A stretch of DNA of 37,075 nucleotides from contig NZ_LFCT01000034.1 in NCBI RefSeq assembly GCF_008692605.1, positions 1 through 37,075 on the forward strand, written 5' to 3'. The notes below the pieces were generated by a model, which had not been told where the DNA came from, did not search any database, and worked only from the letters and a program-made list of their open reading frames with translations. The stretch comes from Sphingobium estronivorans (GTDB lineage Bacteria; Pseudomonadota; Alphaproteobacteria; Sphingomonadales; Sphingomonadaceae). Shown one piece after another: positions 7,657 through 14,874 of the stretch (positions are counted from its first letter, which is position 1; every line of letters begins with the position of its first letter). Position numbers and translations under genes: made by a program.

Positions 7657-7851
7657 ATGGGCGATATCATCAATTTCTGGCAGGCCCGCAAAACCCGGGC
7701 CAGGGCGGATAAGGCGCGTCAGGCGGAGATTAATCGCGCGAAATTCGGTCGAACGAAGGCAGAGCGACAAGCCGAAGTTCTGGAAGAAGAGCGCAAGGCG
7801 CGATTGCTCGATGGCGCACATCTGGAAAGTCCAGACAAGGAAACGGAATGA
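7657..7851 (+). CDS. DUF4169 family small protein
   Basis: This 64-residue, highly charged protein begins MGDIINFWQARKTRARADKA and carries the family motif NRAKFGRTKAER. Length, the N-terminal start and the Lys/Arg/Glu-rich helical character match DUF4169, a small alphaproteobacterial family of unknown function. No signal peptide or membrane segment is present; it is probably a single long helix. The SD is weak (CGGCAGC before the ATG). It lies 240 bp after the tRNA and before the Pro/Ala-rich membrane protein gene. Nothing in the context suggests a specific role. Confidence 0.82.
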   Translation: MGDIINFWQARKTRARADKARQAEINRAKFGRTKAERQAEVLEEERKARLLDGAHLESPDKETE

Positions 7852-8020
7852 TTTCTTTGCTGGCTTTCCTCCATTACCAAGATCAAAGGTCCATGGCGAT
7901 GATGAACATCTGTTCACATTTCGCCATATTTTTCTTTTCACCGAACGATTGCCTCCATTGATCGGGAATAAGGTCGGCCAGTTGCGCTGAATCGACGCGT
8001 ATGTTGGTTGGTCTTGCGCT

Positions 8021-8953
8021 ATGACTGGAAATCTTCGCATCATCCGCCCCGCCGGGACCGCGATCGCCGCTGTTCTGGCTCTCACCTCCACCTCGCTTCT
8101 GGCCCAGACGGTAACGCCGCCGCCGGTCATGCCTGAAGCTGCCGCGCCGCAGCCCACAGCACCGGTATTCGCACCGGCACAGCCAATGGTTCAGCCAACA
8201 CCTTCGGTGGACGAGCGCCTGAACGCCGCCATTGCCGCGTCCGAGGCCGAAGCGACCGTCAAGCCCGCGCCCTCGGTCAAGGCTGCGCCCGTAAAGCATG
8301 TGGCAGAGAAGAAGGCCGTCATCGACCGGCCTGCATCCCCCAAGGCGGTTGCTCCGGCCGAACCGGCAATGACCACCCAGCCTGCCCGCACCGAGCCCGC
8401 GCCCGCGCCCGCTCCGGTGCCCATTGAAGCCCAGCCGCCGGTCGACACGCAAGCCACGCCCGCCCCCGCGCAAACCAGCGCCGCGCGCAGCCCGGCCATC
8501 GATCCGGCCCTGCTCTGGGCATTGGGCGGCGGCATACTGATTCTGGGCGGCTTCGCAGGAACCGCGATGATGCGCCGTCGCAAGAGTGAGGAAGAAATCG
8601 CCGCGATCAGTCCCGCCGTCCCGGTCGAGCCGGAACCGCTCAAGCCCGCTTCCATGCCGCTGATGGCTCCGCCGATCGCGCCCCGGCCCGTGGCAGGCGA
8701 CATTGACAGCCGGCTGGAGGCCATGGTGGCCGCCCCACCCAGCCCGGAAAACCCGTTCAAAACCTATGGCAAGCGGATGACGCGGGCAAAGTTCCTGCTG
8801 GCCCAGCAGGAAAAGGCGCAGACCGCATCCGCCATGCCGGAACCGGCGGCCCCTGCCGTAAACCGCGCAAGTCCGGAATATACGCAGACGGTCTATCGCT
8901 TCGGGTCGGATCGGCCGGGACGCAAGAGCCTGTTCAATCCGCGCACCGGCTGA
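8021..8953 (+). CDS. Pro/Ala-rich single-pass membrane protein of unknown function
   Basis: The 310-residue product has an N-terminal signal-like hydrophobic stretch (about residues 12-29, ending LLAQ), a long Pro/Ala/Val-rich low-complexity region (30-160, presumably periplasmic), one strong transmembrane helix (about 165-184, LLWALGGGILILGGFAG) followed by MMRRRK as a cytoplasmic anchor, and a C-terminal tail with an ordered-looking block (SPENPFKTYGKRMTRAKFLL, near 246-265). The layout resembles envelope-spanning scaffold proteins, but no catalytic motif is visible. A strong terminator follows directly, so it is a single-gene unit or the end of one. Function unknown. Confidence 0.75.
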   Translation: MTGNLRIIRPAGTAIAAVLALTSTSLLAQTVTPPPVMPEAAAPQPTAPVFAPAQPMVQPTPSVDERLNAAIAASEAEATVKPAPSVKAAPVKHVAEKKAVIDRPASPKAVAPAEPAMTTQPARTEPAPAPAPVPIEAQPPVDTQATPAPAQTSAARSPAIDPALLWALGGGILILGGFAGTAMMRRRKSEEEIAAISPAVPVEPEPLKPASMPLMAPPIAPRPVAGDIDSRLEAMVAAPPSPENPFKTYGKRMTRAKFLLAQQEKAQTASAMPEPAAPAVNRASPEYTQTVYRFGSDRPGRKSLFNPRTG

Positions 8954-8978
8954 AAATAAGGATGGATTTACAGTATCG

Positions 8979-9007
8979 GGGGACGCCGCTTCACCGCTGG
9001 CGTCCCC
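8979..9007 (+). terminator. Rho-independent terminator after the Pro/Ala-rich membrane protein gene
   Basis: GGGGACGCC (8979-8987) pairs perfectly with GGCGTCCCC (8999-9007) around an 11-base loop and is followed by TTTCTT. Confidence 0.85.
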
Positions 9008-9069
9008 TTTCTTGCGTGGACTCGGTTGCACTTGCGCGCGCGGCCTGATACCGGCCCGCCGGTAATTTC

Positions 9070-9091
9070 CTGGTCTTCCCGGCCAGTTTTT
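9070..9091 (+). terminator. Terminator-like hairpin in the argG leader (possible attenuator)
   Basis: CTGGTC (9070-9075) pairs with GGCCAG (9081-9086, one G-T pair), loop TTCCC, followed by TTTTT (9087-9091), only 19 bp before the argG ATG. Upstream, TACCGG (9049-9054) and CCGGTA (9059-9064) form another small hairpin. A terminator already ends the preceding gene at 8979-9007, so this one may regulate argG. Confidence 0.45.
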
Positions 9092-9110
9092 GAGGAAAGT
9101 CGCTTAAGCC

Positions 9111-10328
9111 ATGTCCGACAAGATCAACCGCATCGTTCTTGCCTTCTCAGGTGGGCTGGATACCAGCGTGATCCTGAAATGGCTGCAACAGACTTATCAG
9201 TGCGAGGTCGTGACCTTCACCGCCGATCTCGGCCAGGGCGAGGAACTGGAACCCGCCCGCGCCAAGGCCCGGTTGATGGGCGTCAAGGAAGAACATATCT
9301 TCATCGACGACCTGCGCGAGGAGTTCGTGAAGGATTATGTCTTCCCGATGATGCGCGCCAATGCGCTGTATGAAGGCCTCTACCTGCTCGGCACCTCGAT
9401 CGCGCGTCCGCTGATCGCCAAGCGCCAGATCGAAATCGCCAAGATGGTCGGCGCCGATGCCGTCAGCCACGGCGCGACCGGCAAGGGCAACGACCAGGTT
9501 CGCTTCGAGCTGGGCTATTACGCCCTGTCGCCCGACATCAAGGTGATCGCGCCGTGGCGCGAATGGGATCTGACCAGCCGCACCAAGCTGATCGAATTCG
9601 CCGAAAAGCACCAAATCCCGATCCCCCGCGACAAGCGTGGCGAAAGCCCCTTCTCGACCGACGCGAACATGCTGCACACCTCGTCCGAGGGTAAGGTGCT
9701 GGAAGATCCGTGGGAAGAGACCCCGGACTATGTCTATTCGCGCACGGTCAACCCGGAAGACGCGCCCGACGCGCCCGAATATATCACCATCGATTTCGAG
9801 CGCGGCGATGGCGTGGCGATCAACGGCGTCGGCATGAGCCCCGCGACCCTGCTCGAAACGCTCAATGAATATGGCCGCAAGCATGGCATCGGCCGCCTCG
9901 ATCTGGTCGAGAATCGCTTCGTCGGCATGAAGTCGCGCGGCATGTACGAAACGCCGGGCGGCACCATCTATCATCTCGCCCATCGCGGCATCGAGCAGAT
10001 CACGCTCGACCGTGGCGCCGCCCATCTGAAGGATGAACTGGCGCCCAAATATGCCGAACTCATCTATAACGGCTTCTGGTTCGCGCCCGAGCGCGAGATG
10101 CTTCAGGCCGCCATCGACTATAGCCAGGAGAAGGTCACCGGCACCGTTCGCCTGAAGCTCTACAAAGGCGGCGTCTATGTCGTCGGCCGCAAGTCGCCCA
10201 ACAGCCTCTACAGCGAAAAGGTTGTCACCTTCGAGGACGATGCGGGTGCCTATGACCAGCGTGACGCGGCGGGCTTCATCAAGCTCAATGCGTTGCGTTT
10301 GCGCCTTCTGGGCCGCCGCGACCGCTGA
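9111..10328 (+). CDS. argG: Argininosuccinate synthase
   Basis: The 405-residue enzyme joins citrulline and aspartate with ATP to make argininosuccinate, the penultimate step of arginine synthesis, in the cytosol. The N-terminal PP-loop SGGLDTS (residues 13-19) binds ATP; other family blocks are visible: GATGKGNDQ (citrulline/aspartate region), [21 protein letters not shown] and [13 protein letters not shown]. Length is normal for the type I family. The start has GAGGAAAG about 10 bp upstream. It is preceded by a terminator-like hairpin with a T tract and followed by an 11-bp perfect hairpin, so it appears to be monocistronic. Confidence 0.98.
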   Translation: MSDKINRIVLAFSGGLDTSVILKWLQQTYQCEVVTFTADLGQGEELEPARAKARLMGVKEEHIFIDDLREEFVKDYVFPMMRANALYEGLYLLGTSIARPLIAKRQIEIAKMVGADAVSHGATGKGNDQVRFELGYYALSPDIKVIAPWREWDLTSRTKLIEFAEKHQIPIPRDKRGESPFSTDANMLHTSSEGKVLEDPWEETPDYVYSRTVNPEDAPDAPEYITIDFERGDGVAINGVGMSPATLLETLNEYGRKHGIGRLDLVENRFVGMKSRGMYETPGGTIYHLAHRGIEQITLDRGAAHLKDELAPKYAELIYNGFWFAPEREMLQAAIDYSQEKVTGTVRLKLYKGGVYVVGRKSPNSLYSEKVVTFEDDAGAYDQRDAAGFIKLNALRLRLLGRRDR

Positions 10329-10339
10329 ACGCCAACCCC

Positions 10340-10376
10340 GTCACCCGATACAAATTGCGACATTTTATCGGGTGAC
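10340..10376. terminator. 11-bp perfect hairpin after argG
   Basis: GTCACCCGATA (10340-10350) and TATCGGGTGAC (10366-10376) are exact reverse complements with a 15-base loop. There is no T tract after it, so it may be a transcript-end stabiliser rather than a classic terminator. Confidence 0.6.
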
Positions 10377-10407
10377 GTGACAAATTTGCGGGACAAAATT
10401 CCCCGAT

Positions 10408-10456
10408 AAGCGTCTTCAAGGACGGCAGGGCGCCGTTCGTGACAGACGCTTTGAAG
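10408..10456 (+). promoter_or_regulatory. Structured 5' leader of the EF-hand gene with two competing stems
   Basis: AAGCGTCT (10408-10415) is complementary to AGACGCTT (10444-10451), with an inner ACGGC/GCCGT hairpin. CTTCAA (10414-10419) can instead pair with TTGAAG (10451-10456), which overlaps the SD region GAAGGAAG. The two pairings exclude each other. A regulatory role is inference. Confidence 0.35.
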
Positions 10457-10464
10457 GAAGATCC

Positions 10465-11091
10465 ATGATCCGCAAATTCTTGACCTCGGTAGCGGTCGGT
10501 TCGCTGTTCGTCGGCGGACTTGCCGCCTCCCACCTCGCTCTCGCCCAGGATGGCGGCCCCCGGCAGGGCGGCGGTCGCGGCGGCATGCTGATGATGGCCG
10601 ATGCCAATAAGGACGGCACCCTCACCAAGGCGGAACTGACCGCCGCACTGGAAGCGCGCTTCACCAGACTCGACGCCAATCGCGACGGCAAGATCGACCA
10701 GACGGATCGCGACATGCTGCGCCAGCAACGGCTCGACGAGCGTTTCGCGGCGATGGATAGCGACAAGAACGGCCAGATCAGCAAGGCGGAATTCATGGCC
10801 GCCCATCCGGGCCGCGACGGCATGCGGGATCATATGGGTCCGGGCGGTCGCGGTTGGGGTCATGGCGGGCCGGGGCGCGGCATGATGCGCGGCGGTCTCG
10901 ATGGCGGGATGCAGAAGGACGGCGCGATGACCAAGGCCGAATTCATGGCCCGTCCGCTCGCCATGTTCGACAAAGCCGACACCAACCATGACGGCAAGGT
11001 GACGGCGGACGAGATGAAGGCCGCGCGCGCCGCCTTCCGCGACGGTTGGAAGGACCGCAAGGGTCCGACGCCCCCGCCGCCCGCCAACTGA
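10465..11091 (+). CDS. Secreted four-EF-hand calcium-binding protein
   Basis: The 208-residue protein has a signal peptide (1-27, ending LALAQ) and four canonical EF-hand loops: DANKDGTLTKAE (46-57), DANRDGKIDQTD (70-81), DSDKNGQISKAE (98-109) and DTNHDGKVTADE (172-183). Each has Asp at loop positions 1, 3 (or Asn) and 5 and an acidic residue at 12, except that loop 2 ends in Asp. Loops 1-2 and 3-4 would pair, but a Gly/Met/Arg-rich insert (about 115-150) separates the third and fourth. It is expected in the periplasm or outside the cell, binding Ca2+. The SD is AAGGAAG. The gene sits just upstream of a two-component system, which could sense or regulate it (inference). Confidence 0.88.
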   Translation: MIRKFLTSVAVGSLFVGGLAASHLALAQDGGPRQGGGRGGMLMMADANKDGTLTKAELTAALEARFTRLDANRDGKIDQTDRDMLRQQRLDERFAAMDSDKNGQISKAEFMAAHPGRDGMRDHMGPGGRGWGHGGPGRGMMRGGLDGGMQKDGAMTKAEFMARPLAMFDKADTNHDGKVTADEMKAARAAFRDGWKDRKGPTPPPPAN

Positions 11092-11154
11092 ACCGAACCG
11101 CCGCCGGCGCGGGGCGATCCCTCCCCTCCCCTGCGCCTCGCACCGGCCGCGAGA

Positions 11155-11192
11155 GGAAGGGCGAAGGTTCGGACCTCGTCCTTCGCCCTTCC
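11155..11192 (+). terminator. 13-bp perfect hairpin between the EF-hand gene and the response regulator
   Basis: GGAAGGGCGAAGG (11155-11167) pairs fully with CCTTCGCCCTTCC (11180-11192), loop of 12 bases. No T tract follows, so partial read-through into the two-component genes is possible. Confidence 0.5.
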
Positions 11193-11224
11193 AACCTGCG
11201 CGATGCCATGACAAGAAGCCCGTT

Positions 11225-11944
11225 ATGAGCGAACGACCCCATTTGCTGCTCGTCGATGACGAGCGTTCGATCCGCGAGCCGCTGGCGCAATATCTGGTCC
11301 GCAACGGCTTCCGCGTGACCGCCGTGGAAAATGCGGCGGAGGCGCGGGTGCGGCTCAACGCCAATGCCATCGATCTGGTGGTACTGGACATCATGATGCC
11401 CGGCGAGGATGGGCTGTCGCTGTGCCGCCATATCCGGGAAACCAGCGAAATCCCGGTCATCCTGCTCACCGCGAAGTCGGAAGAGACGGACCGCATCGTC
11501 GGGCTGGAAATGGGCGCGGACGATTATGTGCTGAAGCCCTTCTCCCCGCGCGAACTGGTAGCGCGGATCAAGGTGATCTTCCGCCGCGTCGCCACGGGGG
11601 GCCAGCGCGTCACCGCGCCGGACGGCGCGACCTACGCCTTTGCCGACTGGCTGCTCAAGACGCAGGAACGCACGCTGGTCGACAGCGAGGGCGTGTCGCT
11701 GCCGCTGTCCACCGCCGAATATAATCTGATGCTGGCCTTTGCGACCCGGCCCAATCAGGTGCTGAGCCGCGACCAGTTGCTCGACATCACGCAGGGGCGG
11801 GAAGCCAACGCCTTCGACCGCGCCATCGACAATCAGATCAGCCGGCTGCGCAAGAAGATCGAACCGGATCCGAAAAGCCCGACGCTCATCAAGACCGTCT
11901 GGGGCGGCGGCTACACCTTGTCCGCCGACGTGCGCAAGCTGTGA
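11225..11944 (+). CDS. OmpR-family response regulator
   Basis: The 239-residue regulator has a receiver domain (about 5-118) with the acidic pocket D11-D12, phosphoacceptor D55 (VVLDIMMPG), T82 and K104 (YVLKPFSPRE), then an OmpR/PhoB winged-helix DNA-binding domain (about 135-235) with TAEYNLMLAF and the recognition region DRAIDNQISRLRKKIE. It is expected to be phosphorylated by the kinase encoded immediately downstream and then bind direct-repeat promoter sites. The stop overlaps the kinase start, so the pair is translationally coupled. The closest visible upstream gene encodes the EF-hand protein, a possible target. Confidence 0.95.
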   Translation: MSERPHLLLVDDERSIREPLAQYLVRNGFRVTAVENAAEARVRLNANAIDLVVLDIMMPGEDGLSLCRHIRETSEIPVILLTAKSEETDRIVGLEMGADDYVLKPFSPRELVARIKVIFRRVATGGQRVTAPDGATYAFADWLLKTQERTLVDSEGVSLPLSTAEYNLMLAFATRPNQVLSRDQLLDITQGREANAFDRAIDNQISRLRKKIEPDPKSPTLIKTVWGGGYTLSADVRKL

Positions 11945-13293
11945 TGCCCTTTCGCCCTTGGCCCCGCAGTCTGGTGGGCCAGATCATCCTGCTCGTCGCC
12001 CTGGCCCTGTTCGTGGCGCAGGCGATCAATTTCGCCCTGCTGCTGCGTGAGCGGAACCGCTTCGAATTGGCGGCGCAGACCGCGCCTGGCGTCTATCGCA
12101 TCGTCGACGCGCTCGACAACCGGAGCGCGCGCCCCAATGCCGATAATGGCAGGCCTGCCCGTGCCCAGTTTGTCGCCGCCAAACCGGCTATGACCGGGCA
12201 GGCGCGACCGGATGTCGAGCGCCGGGCCATGGCGATGTTCGCCGATCTGGGGCTGTCCATCCGGTCGGTGCAGGTGACGCAGGACAGTCAGCACCTGCCG
12301 CCGCGCCGTCGGGACGCGCTGCGGATGCGGGCGATGGGAGCCGTGCCGGACGGCCGGCACCCGACGCGGCTCATCATGGCGGCGGAATATGAGCCGGGGA
12401 AATGGATCGTCACACAGTCACGCAGCAGCGACCGGGCGCCCCGCGTCGGCGGCTGGCTGATCGGCCAGACGCTGATCCTCTATGTCATCGTGCTCGTGCC
12501 GCTGCTGTGGGTCGGGCGGCGACTGGCGCAGCCGCTGCGGCAATTGACCCGGTCGGCCGAACAATTTGCCCGCACCGGCTCCGCCGACCCGGTCGAGGAG
12601 CGCGGGCCGGGCGACGTGCGTCAGCTAACCACCGCCTTCAACGCGATGCGCAGCCGCATCTTCGCGATGCTGAATGAAAAGGACCGGATGCTGGGCGCCA
12701 TCGGCCATGACCTGCGCACGCCTTTGGCTTCGTTACGGGTCCGGACCGAATCGGTGGAGGATGAGAGCGAGCGCGCCCGCATGTCCGAGACGATCGACGA
12801 GATGAACCGGATGCTGGAGGACATATTGTCTCTGGCCCGCGCCGGTCGCAGCAGCGAGGCCCAGCAGAAGGTCGACCTCGCCGCGCTCGCCGATGCGGTG
12901 GTCGAGGATTTTCTGGAACTGGGATCGCCGGTGGACCTGCGCGACAGCGGACGGGCGGTCGCCAATGTCCGGCCGCAGCAGATTCGCCGGGCGCTGCGCA
13001 ACCTGATCGAGAACGCCGTCGTCTATGGCGAGCGGGCGCATGTCTCGGTGGAGCGAGGCGATGGGGCGATCCGCCTGATCGTCGCGGATGACGGCCCCGG
13101 CATCGCGGAATATCGGATGGAGGAGATGATGGAACCCTTCACCCGTCTGGAGGGATCGCGCAACCGGGAGACAGGTGGCGCTGGTCTGGGGTTGGCGCTG
13201 GTCCGGGCGATCATGGCCGAACATGGCGGCGTCCTGAGGCTGGCCAATCGCCCGCAAGGCGGGTTGGAGGCCAGTCTGGTCCTGCCCGCTTGA
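11944..13293 (+). CDS. EnvZ-like sensor histidine kinase
   Basis: From ATG 11944 the protein has 449 residues (GTG 11941 in the same frame is an alternative). It has a first membrane helix (10-35), a periplasmic sensor region of about 135 residues rich in Arg and Pro, a second helix (172-192), a HAMP domain (about 192-245), the dimerisation/phosphoacceptor box AIGHDLRTP with H255, and an ATPase domain with N357 (NLIENAV), DDGPGI (382-387) and GGAGLGLA (411-418). The arrangement matches EnvZ-type kinases of the inner membrane. It overlaps the response-regulator stop by one base. The signal is unknown; calcium or cationic stress would fit the EF-hand neighbour but is only inferred. Confidence 0.94.
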   Translation: MPFRPWPRSLVGQIILLVALALFVAQAINFALLLRERNRFELAAQTAPGVYRIVDALDNRSARPNADNGRPARAQFVAAKPAMTGQARPDVERRAMAMFADLGLSIRSVQVTQDSQHLPPRRRDALRMRAMGAVPDGRHPTRLIMAAEYEPGKWIVTQSRSSDRAPRVGGWLIGQTLILYVIVLVPLLWVGRRLAQPLRQLTRSAEQFARTGSADPVEERGPGDVRQLTTAFNAMRSRIFAMLNEKDRMLGAIGHDLRTPLASLRVRTESVEDESERARMSETIDEMNRMLEDILSLARAGRSSEAQQKVDLAALADAVVEDFLELGSPVDLRDSGRAVANVRPQQIRRALRNLIENAVVYGERAHVSVERGDGAIRLIVADDGPGIAEYRMEEMMEPFTRLEGSRNRETGGAGLGLALVRAIMAEHGGVLRLANRPQGGLEASLVLPA

Positions 13294-13321
13294 GAGGCAG
13301 TTCATCCTGATACCATCGCGC

Positions 13322-13336
13322 TCGGTCTTCGACCGA
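13322..13336 (+). terminator. Small hairpin after the kinase gene
   Basis: TCGGTC (13322-13327) and GACCGA (13331-13336) pair around a TTC loop, 29 bp after the kinase stop. No T tract follows. Confidence 0.4.
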
Positions 13337-13373
13337 TCACAAGTGGGTTTCGCTCAGGCGCCGCGCGGGTTTT

Positions 13374-13410
13374 ACCAAGATCCGATGAGTCAAACTCATC
13401 GCGCCTTGGT
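13374..13410 (-). terminator. Two-step hairpin across the 3' end of the histidine phosphatase gene
   Basis: Outer stem ACCAAG (13374-13379)/CTTGGT (13405-13410) and inner stem GATGAG (13384-13389)/CTCATC (13395-13400) flank a symmetric 4x4 internal loop. It overlaps the stop codon of the phosphatase gene at 13396-13398. Confidence 0.4.
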
Positions 13411-14001
13411 ATAAGGCCGCTCGTCCCATCGAACGAGTTCCGGTCGCCCCTTCCGATCGATCGACAGCTCGCCGAAAGCGCCTGTCCGCAACTTGAGCGA
13501 AGCGAGCGGCAGGCCCAGCGCCAGCAGCGCGAACCGCGCCGCGCCATTGCTGGTGACGAGCAGGTCGGCGCCCTCGCCCGCCAGCGCGAACCAGGCCTTC
13601 CAGGCGGCGATGCGGGTTTCGGCGTCGACTTTCCAGCCGTCCGGCGCGATGGCCTGCTCATCCCACGCCGTCAGGGCTTCCGGCCCCAGCCGGGCCAGCA
13701 CTTCGGCTTCCGGACGGCCCTCATCGGGACCATGATCGATCTCATTGAGCCAGGGGAGCGGTCCGCCGACAGGCTCCCCCATGGCAGCCGCGATGCGGGT
13801 GGCGGTTTCCCGGGCGCGCCTCAGCGGACTGCTGTGCAGGCAGCGGACGGGAAGCGCGCGCGCGGCGAAATAATGGCCGAGGCGGTCGGCCTGGGCGCAG
13901 CCGCTCTCCACCAGCGGAATGTCCGTGCCGGCGCCGATCCGGCACGCTTCGGCACTGTTCACGAAGGTGTTGCCGTGGCGGATGATGAAGACGCGGCGCA
14001 T
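13396..14001 (-). CDS. Histidine phosphatase superfamily protein in the Kdo operon
   Basis: The 201-residue protein is of the phosphoglycerate-mutase-like (branch 1) fold: RHGN at 8-11 with nucleophile H9, HSSPLRRARETA (56-67) supplying phosphate-binding arginines, and NEIDHG (86-91) with the acid E87. The position of the second core histidine, usually in a (S/T)HG motif, reads VTSNG, with N152 in place of His. The gene begins 9 bp after kdsB on the same strand and is the last gene of the kdsD-kdsB-phosphatase operon. A Kdo-8-phosphate phosphatase role, replacing the HAD enzyme KdsC, is a reasonable hypothesis from context but not shown. Sugar-phosphate housekeeping is the alternative. Confidence 0.85.
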   Translation of the reverse strand: MRRVFIIRHGNTFVNSAEACRIGAGTDIPLVESGCAQADRLGHYFAARALPVRCLHSSPLRRARETATRIAAAMGEPVGGPLPWLNEIDHGPDEGRPEAEVLARLGPEALTAWDEQAIAPDGWKVDAETRIAAWKAWFALAGEGADLLVTSNGAARFALLALGLPLASLKLRTGAFGELSIDRKGRPELVRWDERPYTKAR

Positions 14002-14010
14002 GGAGAGCGA

Positions 14011-14838
14011 TCAGCCCGGATCGAGAGGCGGCGTCGGATCGCCATGGGCGGCGATCAACGCCTCGACGCGCGTGATGTCGGCCTCCGTATCGATGCCGGA
14101 ACTGTCGAAGCGCGGCGGCGCGACCGGAACGGTGGTGACGGGAATCCCCAGTTCCAGAAGGCGAAGCTGTTCCAACCCTTCGAGATTTTCCAGTGTGGTC
14201 GGTGCCGTCGCCTCGAAGCGGGTGAGGGCATCGAGCGTGTAGCCATATAAGCCGACATGGCGCCAGACCGGCGAGAGCGCCTGGCTCCGGCGCAGCGCAT
14301 CCTCATCGCGGATGGCAGGAATGATGTTTTTCGAGAACCAGAGCGCCCGGCCATCGGGCGCGCGGGCGCAGGTCGTGCCGCTGAAGGGCGAACGCATCTT
14401 GTGTTCGCGCAACGCATCGAGCGCGGGCCAGTCGAGGGCGATGACGGGCGTGGCGACCTCCGCCCCCGTCTCCAGCGCGGCAATGACGGCGCGCAACGCG
14501 CCTTCTGGCTGGAACGGCGAATCGCCTTGAAGATTGACGATGAACCGGGGCGGCGTGGCGCTTTGCCGGGCGGCGGCGAGCGCCCGGCCGGAGCCAGTGG
14601 CAATCATGCTGTCGGTCATCGCCGCCTTGCAATTCACCGCCTGGGCATGGGCCGCGATTTCCTCGTCATCCGTCGCCACCAGCAGGTCCGCGTCGCGCAA
14701 GCCCGCCGTCGCCGCGCGGGCCATGGCGATGGTCCGGTGCAGCAAGGTACGGCCCGCAATCGGGCGCAGCGGCTTGCGCGGCAGGCGCGAAGAGCCTGCC
14801 CGCGCCGGAATCACGACGAGCGTTGGAGCAGTGGCCAT
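14011..14838 (-). CDS. kdsB: 3-deoxy-manno-octulosonate cytidylyltransferase (CMP-Kdo synthetase), divergent
   Basis: The 275-residue protein has the KdsB layout: IPARAGSSRLPRKPL (10-24), VATDDEE (54-60), VNLQGDSP (101-108) with the metal-binding D106, RHVGLYGY, LENLEGLEQLRLLE and a C-terminal GIDTEAD carrying the second metal Asp. It would activate Kdo with CTP in the cytosol for transfer to a surface glycan. Two sites depart from the classic enzyme: the substrate loop that reads HQSGTER in E. coli is here IATGSGR, and QGDEP is QGDSP. It may therefore act on a related ulosonic acid. It follows kdsD by 36 bp and precedes the histidine phosphatase by 9 bp, forming an operon. Confidence 0.88.
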   Translation of the reverse strand: MATAPTLVVIPARAGSSRLPRKPLRPIAGRTLLHRTIAMARAATAGLRDADLLVATDDEEIAAHAQAVNCKAAMTDSMIATGSGRALAAARQSATPPRFIVNLQGDSPFQPEGALRAVIAALETGAEVATPVIALDWPALDALREHKMRSPFSGTTCARAPDGRALWFSKNIIPAIRDEDALRRSQALSPVWRHVGLYGYTLDALTRFEATAPTTLENLEGLEQLRLLELGIPVTTVPVAPPRFDSSGIDTEADITRVEALIAAHGDPTPPLDPG

Positions 14839-14874
14839 TGAGTTCAGGCGGAGCCGAGAAGTGGGACTTGCAAC

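Noticed and set aside
7848..7961. Short plus-strand frame starting ATG at 7848, overlapping the DUF4169 stop
   Set aside because: No SD of its own, atypical codon use and low-complexity Phe-rich end; likely untranslated.
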